From positions 2,168 through 66,167 of the forward strand of contig JAJQCQ010000085.1 in assembly GCA_021202635.1 (NCBI GenBank): a DNA stretch of 64,000 nucleotides. The letters run 5' to 3'. The stretch comes from Lachnospiraceae bacterium. Lineage in GTDB: Bacteria > Bacillota > Clostridia > Lachnospirales > Lachnospiraceae. Under the pieces are notes generated by a model. That model was not told the DNA's origin, made no database searches, and saw only the letters and a program-made list of their open reading frames with translations. Numbering within the stretch: the first letter of the stretch is position 1; each line of letters opens with the position of its first letter. Of this stretch, positions 18,193 to 26,150 are shown piece by piece. The position numbers and the translations under genes are program-made.

Positions 18193-18831
18193 TTACGCCG
18201 CTACAAGTCTCTTCGCAAGGGATGCCGCGCTTGCTGCATCTTCTGAGTATCCGTCCGCCCCGATTTCGTCCGCAAATTCCTGTGTAATCGGCGCGCCGCC
18301 TACCATCACCTTAATATTGCTTCGGAAGTCAGATTCATTGAGCGCAGTAACGGTGGCTTTCATCGCCGGCATCGTCGTTGTCAGCAGCGCGGACAGGCAG
18401 ATGATCTTCGTGTCAGGATTTTCTTTATAAGCTTCGATGACCTTATCCGTTGAAACATCTACGCCAAGGTCAACCACTTCAAAGCCAGCACTCTCAATCA
18501 TCATGGCTACCAGGTTCTTGCCGATATCATGCAGGTCACCGGAAACCGTAGCGATAATCACTTTTCCGTTCGCACCGGTGGATCCGCTTGCAAGATGTGG
18601 CTTGAGTACTTCAACGCCTTTCTTCATCGCGCGCGCTGCCACAAGCATCTCCGGCACGAAAATCTCGCCATTTTTAAATTTATCACCTACGATAGTCATG
18701 GTATCAATCATTCCATGGTTCAGAATATCCATCGGATCGCAGCCCTCATCAAGAGCCGCCTGGACTGCCGGACCTACCAGCTTTGCCTTGCCTTTTTCTA
18801 CCAGTTCCGCAACTTCTGTAATTTTTGACAT
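18193..18831 (-). CDS. Corrinoid (B12-binding) methyl-carrier protein
   Basis: 212 residues, same fold as the protein at 14788 but clearly diverged. Cap domain to about residue 85, then DLHDIGKN, SALLTTTMPAM and VGGAPIT with the B12 motif. GGAGG precedes the start by a few nt. Third gene of the operon after methyltransferase I (19739) and II (18908), so it is the natural shuttle between them. Confidence 0.94.
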   Translation of the reverse strand: MSKITEVAELVEKGKAKLVGPAVQAALDEGCDPMDILNHGMIDTMTIVGDKFKNGEIFVPEMLVAARAMKKGVEVLKPHLASGSTGANGKVIIATVSGDLHDIGKNLVAMMIESAGFEVVDLGVDVSTDKVIEAYKENPDTKIICLSALLTTTMPAMKATVTALNESDFRSNIKVMVGGAPITQEFADEIGADGYSEDAASAASLAKRLVAA

Positions 18832-18907
18832 AATATATACCTCCTTGCCTATATTACTTATTTTTTATAACAGTTCTCTGTAAACTCTCTCTAAAAAATA
18901 CGACAGT

Positions 18908-19723
18908 TTATTTTTTCACCGGTCCGATCAGTCCTTCCCGGTAAGCGCCGATGTATTCCATACAGTAATCATCCAGTCCGAGAAGCGCCTCAGTAGAGTA
19001 CACCAGTCCCAGCATATCCCGGTTGGTCGGATCCATGATTGCGCTGTCAAGCCCCGCATTCATTGCCAGCACCAGGAATCCGTAATTGATCAGCTTCCGA
19101 ACCGGAAGGTTAAAGGAAATATTGCTGATGGCCGCCGTAATATGTATGGATGGATACTGCTCTCTCACCGAGCGGATGACCTCGGTATTGGTCTCGATTC
19201 CGTTCTCGGAGGTGCAGAGCATCTCTACGAGCGGGTCAATGTGAAGCCGGCTCGGAGAAATCCCATACTCCTTTGCTTTTGCCATAATCTTATCAAAGAC
19301 TTTCAGACGATCCGCCGCATTTTTCGGAATGCCGGTATCATCGCTGAGCAGCGCAATCACTTCCCAGCCCTTGTTCTCCGGCTGCGCCATAATCGGGAAA
19401 ATTGTATCAATCTTACTTCCCTCGCCGGATACGGAGTTGAAAATACCGGGACGCTTACAGAACTTGTATGCCTCCGTCAGCACTGCCGGGCTTGGGCTGT
19501 CCACTGAAATCGGAAGGTCGGTCACTTCCTGAATGCAGTCGATCATCCAGTGCAGCGTTTCCACCTCCTGCGCCTCCGGAACCGACGCACAGCAGTCAAT
19601 ATAGGTCGCGCCCGCTTCCGTCTGTGCGATGGCCCGCGCCTTGATAAACTCTGCGTCACGCTTCGCAATCGCCTCAGCAACAGAAGGAATCGAGCCATTT
19701 ATCTTTTCACCAATAATAATCAC
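18908..19723 (-). CDS. Methyltetrahydrofolate:corrinoid methyltransferase (methyltransferase II, pterin-binding)
   Basis: 271 residues, DHPS/MeTr fold. IIIGEKINGSIPSV at the N-terminus, DCCASVPEAQEVE, ISVDSPSPAV, then DPLVEMLCTSENG and AISNISFNLP, the folate-binding TIM-barrel motifs of AcsE/MtvA-type enzymes. It would transfer the methyl group from the corrinoid protein at 18193 to tetrahydrofolate. Gap to the upstream methyltransferase I is only 15 nt. A paralogue of AcsE at 62747. Confidence 0.92.
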   Translation of the reverse strand: MIIIGEKINGSIPSVAEAIAKRDAEFIKARAIAQTEAGATYIDCCASVPEAQEVETLHWMIDCIQEVTDLPISVDSPSPAVLTEAYKFCKRPGIFNSVSGEGSKIDTIFPIMAQPENKGWEVIALLSDDTGIPKNAADRLKVFDKIMAKAKEYGISPSRLHIDPLVEMLCTSENGIETNTEVIRSVREQYPSIHITAAISNISFNLPVRKLINYGFLVLAMNAGLDSAIMDPTNRDMLGLVYSTEALLGLDDYCMEYIGAYREGLIGPVKK

Positions 19724-19738
19724 TTTTCCTGTCCCTCC

Positions 19739-20773
19739 TTAGAACATAATCTGCCACGGAAGTCTGGTGGATTGTGCAGCATCAATGCCGTATTTTTCCG
19801 CATTCAGCTTATCGATCGCGTTGCAAAGAGACATATACACGCCCGGATATACCGATCCCGGACCGCCCTGCGCAATACAGGGGATAAAGTATTTGTTGCC
19901 GCACTCTTCGCAGACACGGCGAACAACTGCTTCACAATTTTCATCGGTCCAGTTTTCAAAATCTACCGCACGGTTCTCGATGCCGCCCATAAAGCTGATC
20001 TTTCCACCGTACTTTTTAATCAGTTCCGGAATGTTATTCGTCTCCATGCAGCCCTGCCATACATCAATGCCCATCTCGATCATGTCCGGAACCAGCGTTG
20101 CCGCATAGGAATCGGAGTGATGAATCACCAGTTCTACCCCATGGCTGTGGTAGTATCCATAAATCTGCTTGTACGGCTCTACAAAGAAGTCTTCGAACAT
20201 GGCCGGACTCATAAAGGTGCTGTCGAGGCCGCCCCAGTCGTCGTGATGGAACAGCGCGTCCGGATGCAGGTTCGAGCAGATGCCTTCCGCCAGCTCCAGC
20301 TCCCATTCGGTCAGATATTTGATCAGGTCGTGCATCTCGTCCTCATTGGTAATATAATACATCAGCGCGTTCGAAATCTCGCAGAGGTGATGCGTCTGCT
20401 CAAAAAGTCCCGGTGCGACAAACGCGGCCTTAAAGGACTGCTCACCGTCCACCGCGTCATAGGTCGCCTTCACCATATCCCACTGATCCTGCGTGAATTT
20501 CAGCGAAGGAGCATGGACGTATTCTTTCCAGTCCTCAATGTCCTTTACCACGATTTTATCCGGCGTGTGTACCGGGAACGCGCCCGGAACGCCTTCCGGG
20601 AACGTATTTGTGACGCCCCAGGCATTCACAACATTCTCCTGTCCGGGCTGAAGCAGCGGACTCGAGAACATAAAGGGATGCATCAGAAGCTGAACGGCTT
20701 CATACTGATTCACAATGCGATCCGGGTTCCCTCCACGAATCACCTCGAGCATATTTTGTTTTGGTGTCAACAT
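19739..20773 (-). CDS. UroD-family corrinoid methyltransferase I (O-demethylase-type)
   Basis: 344 residues from ATG 20773 (GGAGG 9 nt upstream); a longer frame to 20800 lacks a ribosome site. Uroporphyrinogen-decarboxylase fold: MLTPKQNMLEVIRGG start, HHDDWGG, VIHHSDSYAATL, WQGCMETNNIPE and FMGGIENRAVDF. The His and Cys at these sites could bind the metal used by MtaA/MtvB-type methyltransferases. With a methyltransferase II and a corrinoid protein behind it this matches the acetogen O-demethylase layout, in which methyl ethers of aromatics are cleaved. Exact methyl donor unknown; true UroD in haem synthesis is unlikely in this context. Confidence 0.88.
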   Translation of the reverse strand: MLTPKQNMLEVIRGGNPDRIVNQYEAVQLLMHPFMFSSPLLQPGQENVVNAWGVTNTFPEGVPGAFPVHTPDKIVVKDIEDWKEYVHAPSLKFTQDQWDMVKATYDAVDGEQSFKAAFVAPGLFEQTHHLCEISNALMYYITNEDEMHDLIKYLTEWELELAEGICSNLHPDALFHHDDWGGLDSTFMSPAMFEDFFVEPYKQIYGYYHSHGVELVIHHSDSYAATLVPDMIEMGIDVWQGCMETNNIPELIKKYGGKISFMGGIENRAVDFENWTDENCEAVVRRVCEECGNKYFIPCIAQGGPGSVYPGVYMSLCNAIDKLNAEKYGIDAAQSTRLPWQIMF

Positions 20774-21135
20774 ATTCGTATACCTCCTTTTTTCGCGCAC
20801 CCAGAGCCATTCGAGAATATAGCAAAATTGTTATTCTTAATAAGGCTGGGGCTCGATTTGCTATAGTCAAAACGACGTCCGCACCGTCGGATTTGATGAG
20901 TCTATTGTATCATTTGCACAGTCCTTTCAACAGTGTTAATTCTGAGGAAAATTTAAGTGCTTTTCCTACAAATTGTAGTATGGTCGTATCTGAAATAGCG
21001 GGATTTTTTTCCCCGGCTCTTTTCATACTTTTTAACAGTTCAGCATAGACTTCCACCTGAATATATGCTATAAAAAGATAAGCATGAAATAGTAACTGCG
21101 GTTACCGGAAATTATACCTAAAGGAGGATTTTTCT
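20774..21135. other. Divergent intergenic region, methyltransferase operon / GH51
   Basis: 362 nt without a convincing gene. Holds the GH51 promoter (21046-21074) and dyad (21092-21105). A CTACAAATTGTAG dyad lies near 20969. No cobalamin riboswitch core was recognised. Confidence 0.5.
21046..21105 (+). promoter_or_regulatory. GH51 promoter and downstream dyad
   Basis: TAGACT (21046-21051), 17 nt, TATAAA (21069-21074). The dyad GTAAC-TGCG-GTTAC (21092-21105) sits where a repressor would block the early transcript. Its N4 spacing resembles the CTAAC-N4-GTTAG sites but the half-site differs. Confidence 0.55.
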
Positions 21136-22662
21136 ATGATAAAAGCAACCTGTTTCTCAGACCGTCACTATTCCATCGGACAAATTGACGATAAGATGTA
21201 TTCTTCTTTCACGGAGCATCTGGGCAGATGCATCTATTCCGGCATCTATGAGCCGGGACATCCGACAGCGGATGAAGACGGTTTTCGAACGGATGTTATG
21301 GAGCTCGTGAAAGAACTGGGAGTGCCGATGATTCGCTATCCGGGAGGGAATTTTGTGTCCTGCTATGACTGGCATGATGGAATCGGCCCCAAAGAATCCC
21401 GTCCAAAACGGATGGATTACGCATGGTCCAGTATTGAGACAAATGAGTTTGGAATCGATGAGTTCTGCAAATGGGCGAGAAAAGTCGGCGTGGAGCCGAT
21501 GATTGCAGTGAATCTTGGGACAGGCTCTATCAAGGATGCCGGGGATCTCGTGGAATACTGCAACCATCCGGGCGGAACATACTGGAGTGACCTGCGCGCT
21601 AAAAATGGAAGCCCCGAACCTTATAACATCAAATACTGGTGTCTTGGCAATGAGATGGAAGGTTCCTGGCAGGCAGGTCATCTTTCTGCTGAGGACTATA
21701 CGAAAAAGGCGCTCGAAGCAGCGAAGATCATGCGCTGGGTAGATCCTTCGATCAAGCTGGTGGCATGTGGCAGCAGTTATGATATGCTTCCGACTTATCT
21801 GGAATGGGACCGCGTGATGCTGACCGACCTGTATAATGAGGTCGATTATCTCTCCACGCACAATTATACGATGAATGCAGGACAGGGACTGGCGAATTAT
21901 ATCGCTTCATACAAACAGCTGGATCAGCATATCAAAAACAGCAGCGCGGTGATAGAATTCGTGAAAGCGAAGAATCACTTCACAAAAGACTTGAAAATCT
22001 GCCTGGATGAATGGAATGTGTGGAATTTCCAGGACATCAAAATGGATTCTCTGAATGATCTGGCGGGTGCTACGACCTTCGAAATGACCTCCGCCGGGAA
22101 ATGGGAGATCGCTCCGCCGATTCTGCAGGAAAAGTACAGCCTGCTGGACGCAGTGGTGGTGGGCGGACTTGGCATCACCCTTCTGAACAATGCGGATACG
22201 GTAGAGATCGCCTGCCTTGCACAGCTGATCAATGTCATTGCTCCGATTACGACCGTGCGGAACGGAGACCTTTTCAGACAGGCTATTTACCATCCTTTCC
22301 ACATGTTGAGCAAATATGGCCGCGGCACGGCTATGAAGGCTGTCGTGGATGCTCCGGTTTATTCCAGCGTATATGGCGATCTGAAGATTATAGAGCCCGC
22401 AGTGGTTTATCAGGAGGAGAGCAACGAGGTACATCTTTTTGTTCTGAACTGTGAAGAAAAGGAAACGGTAGAGCTGAATATAGAGCTTTCCGGCTATGGC
22501 GATCTCAAAGTAAAGAGGCATCTGACTCTTTGCGGGGAGGATTATGAAATCAGAAATACGATTGAAGAGCCGGATAATGTAACAATGAAGGAAGTGAAAA
22601 CAGCCGGTGAAACATGCGTAGAGCTTCCGCCGCTGTCCTGGAACGTCGTAATTCTTGGATAA
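21136..22662 (+). CDS. Alpha-L-arabinofuranosidase, GH51
   Basis: 508 residues, normal GH51 length, no signal peptide, so acts on imported arabino-oligosaccharides. IRYPGGNFVSCYDWHDGIGP is the family signature; acid/base Glu in CLGNEMEG, nucleophile Glu in CLDEWNVW; C-terminal beta-sandwich (NCEEKETVELNIELSGYG). AAAGGAGG precedes the ATG. Releases terminal arabinose from arabinan or arabinoxylan fragments. A strong terminator follows. Confidence 0.95.
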   Translation: MIKATCFSDRHYSIGQIDDKMYSSFTEHLGRCIYSGIYEPGHPTADEDGFRTDVMELVKELGVPMIRYPGGNFVSCYDWHDGIGPKESRPKRMDYAWSSIETNEFGIDEFCKWARKVGVEPMIAVNLGTGSIKDAGDLVEYCNHPGGTYWSDLRAKNGSPEPYNIKYWCLGNEMEGSWQAGHLSAEDYTKKALEAAKIMRWVDPSIKLVACGSSYDMLPTYLEWDRVMLTDLYNEVDYLSTHNYTMNAGQGLANYIASYKQLDQHIKNSSAVIEFVKAKNHFTKDLKICLDEWNVWNFQDIKMDSLNDLAGATTFEMTSAGKWEIAPPILQEKYSLLDAVVVGGLGITLLNNADTVEIACLAQLINVIAPITTVRNGDLFRQAIYHPFHMLSKYGRGTAMKAVVDAPVYSSVYGDLKIIEPAVVYQEESNEVHLFVLNCEEKETVELNIELSGYGDLKVKRHLTLCGEDYEIRNTIEEPDNVTMKEVKTAGETCVELPPLSWNVVILG

Positions 22663-22694
22663 CAAGCCGCGAAATTTTCTATCCTCTGTGCGAA

Positions 22695-22735
22695 GCTCTG
22701 CGTCTGATTTGTGAAAGCCAGACGCAGGGCTTTTT
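22695..22735 (+). terminator. GH51 terminator
   Basis: GCTCTGCGTCTG (22695-22706) pairs with CAGACGCAGGGC (22719-22730), followed by TTTTT. Confidence 0.85.
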
Positions 22736-22872
22736 CATTCAACAGGAAAGTTCTCCGAACTACCCAATCGGGCAAAAACGGATGTAGTAATGATTCGTTT
22801 ACATTCACCGAATGGTCTCCGTGTCCTTCGAGCAGGATAAACGTCGCCTCCGTCTGACGTAACGGTGAAAAA

Positions 22873-23730
22873 TCAGATGGTGTGCGCAATCCGCGCAATC
22901 TGATCAGACGCTTCCAGATAAAGCGGAAATTCTAAGGTGTTCTGGCAGGCCATCCCATCCAGGCGGGTAATTGCCCCCAGTCCGCAGCCAATCGTCCCAT
23001 TCGGAAGCGGCACGACTGGAAACGTCCTACCATGGCGCAAGAATACCTTTGAAGGATTCTGTGCATTTTCAGAAGAATCTGTTTCCGGAATATAGGACTT
23101 ATATCCAAATCCAGCCAGTTTTTTTGTGGCAATTTCTATATTTTGTTCTGATGTGTCGGCCGCCAGACGGACCGCCACGGGAGCAAATCCTCCCACGTCC
23201 CGGAGTGTCTCGCTCCAGATTTCTTCTGTCTGATTGCATCCCGCACCGCCGATGGCAATCGTGAAATCCGTAAATACTGAATGCTCCAGCACCTGCTTTG
23301 TGTGCTGCATCTCTGTGCGTGCAGGAGGATAGCCCAGTTTTTTTGCCTCTTCCGCGGAACTGGTCCGGTAATCCAGACAAAGCTCCTTCATTTTCACATT
23401 TTTACAGAAATTCAGGATACCAGTGCTTAACCGCCCCGGTTCGCAGTGCGCGCTCCAGAAGACATCCTCCGCCAGTGTAAAATGTTTGCGAACCGTCTGT
23501 GCCACATCCATAAGCTGCTCATATTCCATCAGGAAAAAACAGCCCTCCAGAGTCACAGCACGAATACACGCATCCTCTGCGTCTTCGGAGGCGGCAGCCA
23601 GTTCCTTCTTTAACGCCTCCGTGTAAAGTGCTTTCATCTGGCTGTTATAGTGAAAAATACATTCCGGCCATTGTTCGCGTTTTCCATCCAGCCGAAAGGG
23701 AAACGAAATTTTCAATTCTAACTGTTCCAT
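22873..23730 (-). CDS. HemN/HemW-like radical-SAM-fold protein lacking the Fe-S cysteines
   Basis: 285 residues. The order of elements follows oxygen-independent coproporphyrinogen oxidase-like proteins: strand ISFPF where family members read IHIPFC, ALYTEALKKELAAA, VRKHFTLAEDVFWSAHCEPG, LGYPPARTEMQ, a FTIAIGGAG strand, and near the end GCGLGAITRLDGMACQNTLEF. The CxxxCxxC motif expected after the first strand is absent (RLDGKREQWPEC with one Cys), so it cannot bind the usual 4Fe-4S/SAM centre. It is probably a pseudoenzyme or a repurposed binding protein. Follows the AraC-GH39 gene by 74 nt on the same strand. Confidence 0.6.
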   Translation of the reverse strand: MEQLELKISFPFRLDGKREQWPECIFHYNSQMKALYTEALKKELAAASEDAEDACIRAVTLEGCFFLMEYEQLMDVAQTVRKHFTLAEDVFWSAHCEPGRLSTGILNFCKNVKMKELCLDYRTSSAEEAKKLGYPPARTEMQHTKQVLEHSVFTDFTIAIGGAGCNQTEEIWSETLRDVGGFAPVAVRLAADTSEQNIEIATKKLAGFGYKSYIPETDSSENAQNPSKVFLRHGRTFPVVPLPNGTIGCGLGAITRLDGMACQNTLEFPLYLEASDQIARIAHTI

Positions 23731-23804
23731 TTTCTTTTCTTCCTTATTTATATTTTTTTGTAATCATTCAGGTCAGTTTACTGCAGATAAATCTGTGCCT
23801 GTCT

Positions 23805-25829
23805 CTAGCACTTCAGAATCTGCATAAAAGAGATTTCGTTTGGCTCCAGGCAGAGCTCCACAGTCAGCAGATTTCCGGAAATCTCCCGCTTTTCGATTGT
23901 CAGCTTCGGCTCGCATATATGCCGCAGATATTGAAAATCCTTTTGTGTAAGCTCATTCTCATATCCCAGCTGCTTCCAGTTCTGCAGCGGATCGCCATAT
24001 TGCCTGTTCAACCTCCAGGTTTTTATCTGATACCAGCCGTTCTTCACATCTGCCAGTTCAAGCGAAAGCCGCAGCCTCCTGGTGTCTTCAAAGTAAAGCT
24101 CCATGCTGTCTCGGTCTATTTCATTTTCCTTCGTCTGGTAATAGGCTGCGCCCAAACTTTGCTGGTTATGGCAAATGACGCTGTAGGAATCCATGCGGTC
24201 AGTCGAAAGCAGAAAATGCTCCTCTTTCTCCAGGCACCATTCATACATCTGGTTTAGAAACAGAAACGCATAACCGGCAGGCTTCACAACACTGTCTTTT
24301 GAAATCAGACCGCTGCCCCCGTAAAAAGGTCCTTCGGAGTCATAATATTCAGACAGACGGTCGCTGCCCGGATAATAGGCCAGACATTCGGATTCTCCGC
24401 AGATCTCCAGCATATTTTTTATAATATATGCCCCCTTAAAGCAGCTGTCGTTCATGTAATTCCGGTCAGAAACAGTCAGGTTCCACTCTGTCACATAAAT
24501 CGGCACGGGATCCATACCTGCCATTCGAACAAGCTCTTTCATTCGCTGAAGATTGTGCAGCATTGCAGAGGGATCCTCTGTCCGCCTGGAAAATCCGTCT
24601 CTCTGCGTCTGGTCACGCTCGTAGCCGAAAAAAGTTATGGAAAGAAAATCCGGCTGGCGGCTTCTGAATGCCCATTTCTGAAGAAATCGCATACAGGAGT
24701 ATTCTTCCTGCGGGTCTTCCTGAATCATAAAGTCATTTCGCAGACAGCAGCCGCCAAAGGCGATCCCTTCCGCATATTGCTTTATAATGCTTCTGGTAAG
24801 CTCAAACTGTTCAAAATACAGTTCCCAGCTTCCCGGCTGCTCCCAGGTGGAATCGTCCATCCAAAGCTCCATTCGCCAGGTACTCAGTTCTTTTTTCCGG
24901 TATCGCCGCAAAAGATGCTGCAGCAGTGTATGTAAAAGCTTTTCATACACTGTTTTTTCATATTCAGAAGGAACTGTTTTTTCTTGCAACAGGGAATTTC
25001 CTACCGTTCGGAACAGACGCCGCGGTTTCCTTCCAAGCTCTATGTGGGGCTTCAGATGATGTTCCAGTAAAAAATCAAAAATCATATCCAGCTTGGAAAA
25101 ATTGAACACTCCGGCAGCTTCTTTCGTATCAACCAGCAGTTCTTCTGAAAAAACATCCCGGAATCGCACATACCGAAAGCCAAGCATAGCGGAAAGCTCC
25201 AGCAAGTGATCGCGGATCTCTGACTGCAGAAAATCAGCCGCCGCACCAATGTTGATCGTATCCTGCCAGCTTTTTTGAAGCTTTCCCATTTCTGTGGCAG
25301 TGCAGCTGATTCTGAATTTTTCCGGAGCCTCTGTCTTCTCCTGCCGGGTTTCCGCTTCTTTTTCGACAAGCTTATTTTTTTTCTCTGCTCCATTCTTTTT
25401 CCGGAAAACAGTTGGAGTTACCCCGTAAACGGCTTTCATTGCCCTGTTAAAAGCTGCCAGGCTGGTAAAACCATTATCACAGGCAATCCGAATCACCGAT
25501 TCGTCGGTATCAGCCAGATCGCTGATCGCATGCTTCAGCCGCACCTCTGTCAGGTATTCTGAAAAATTTTTCCCATAATATTTCTTAAAAAATCGAGCCA
25601 GATACCCCGGGGACAGGTAGAGCTTTTCTGCGAGATCCTCCAGCCGGAGCGGTTGTGTATAATCGGTGCTGATATAATGATCAATCTGACGCAGACGTTC
25701 CTCAATCTGCACATTCTTTCCTGCTTCCGGAATGCTCCGTTCTTCTTTCCGAAATATATGGCTTTTCGCGGTTTTTTCTCTGTCTTCCACGGGTCTTTTC
25801 CTTTTCTTTTCATTCGTACTTTTTATCAT
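23805..25829 (-). CDS. AraC HTH fused to GH39-like glycoside hydrolase domain
   Basis: About 674 residues from ATG 25829 (ribosome site weak; an in-frame ATG at 25883 is the alternative). Residues ~40-145 are an AraC double HTH (RLEDLAEKLYLSPGYLARFFKKYYG, VIRIACDNGFTSLAAFNRAMKAVYG). The remainder resembles a GH39 beta-xylosidase-type barrel: IELGRKPRRLF, WRMELWMDDSTWEQPG and VTEWNLTVSDRNYMNDSC with a Glu in the nucleophile position. Probably a sugar-sensing regulator that uses the hydrolase fold as ligand pocket, or an active dual protein. Near GH51, so xylan/arabinan control is likely. Confidence 0.8.
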   Translation of the reverse strand: MIKSTNEKKRKRPVEDREKTAKSHIFRKEERSIPEAGKNVQIEERLRQIDHYISTDYTQPLRLEDLAEKLYLSPGYLARFFKKYYGKNFSEYLTEVRLKHAISDLADTDESVIRIACDNGFTSLAAFNRAMKAVYGVTPTVFRKKNGAEKKNKLVEKEAETRQEKTEAPEKFRISCTATEMGKLQKSWQDTINIGAAADFLQSEIRDHLLELSAMLGFRYVRFRDVFSEELLVDTKEAAGVFNFSKLDMIFDFLLEHHLKPHIELGRKPRRLFRTVGNSLLQEKTVPSEYEKTVYEKLLHTLLQHLLRRYRKKELSTWRMELWMDDSTWEQPGSWELYFEQFELTRSIIKQYAEGIAFGGCCLRNDFMIQEDPQEEYSCMRFLQKWAFRSRQPDFLSITFFGYERDQTQRDGFSRRTEDPSAMLHNLQRMKELVRMAGMDPVPIYVTEWNLTVSDRNYMNDSCFKGAYIIKNMLEICGESECLAYYPGSDRLSEYYDSEGPFYGGSGLISKDSVVKPAGYAFLFLNQMYEWCLEKEEHFLLSTDRMDSYSVICHNQQSLGAAYYQTKENEIDRDSMELYFEDTRRLRLSLELADVKNGWYQIKTWRLNRQYGDPLQNWKQLGYENELTQKDFQYLRHICEPKLTIEKREISGNLLTVELCLEPNEISFMQILKC

Positions 25830-25898
25830 ACCACAACATCTCAGATTTGACCACCATAATACGAAATACAAAAAGCAATCCATTTTCGGAACCTGCTT

Positions 25899-25948
25899 CC
25901 CAAAAGGTCAAAAAACAGTTTTACTATTTGACCTTTTGGGATTTTTTT
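25899..25948 (+). terminator. Perfect 14-bp inverted repeat with T-tract upstream of flavoprotein gene
   Basis: CCCAAAAGGTCAAA (25899-25912) / TTTGACCTTTTGGG (25927-25940), 14-nt loop, then ATTTTTTTG on the + strand. There is no + strand gene just upstream, so it could be a leader attenuator for the gene at 26151, a barrier to readthrough, or an operator for the divergent pair. Nothing else is identified in 25884-26150. Confidence 0.5.
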
Positions 25949-26150
25949 GACGAACCTTGGAAAAAAAGGTGACAATTCACCCCCTTATCCGGTAAGAAGC
26001 AAAGAAGCAAAATTTCCATTAATCTGTTAAGATAAAAAAGAAGAGTCAGGCATTTCAGATTTATCATGCAAATTACCTGATGAGAGTAAAAATACGGAAT
26101 TACGTCACTTGCGAAAGCGGACGTATTCCAGACAGAAAGGAGTTTCTATT

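Noticed and set aside
19550-20866. 438-codon open frame on the + strand
   Set aside because: Antisense to the UroD-family methyltransferase; no ribosome site and no domain.
20774-21135. Possible cobalamin riboswitch before the methyltransferase operon
   Set aside because: No B12-box-like core or matching stem arrangement was found by eye; covariance search would decide.
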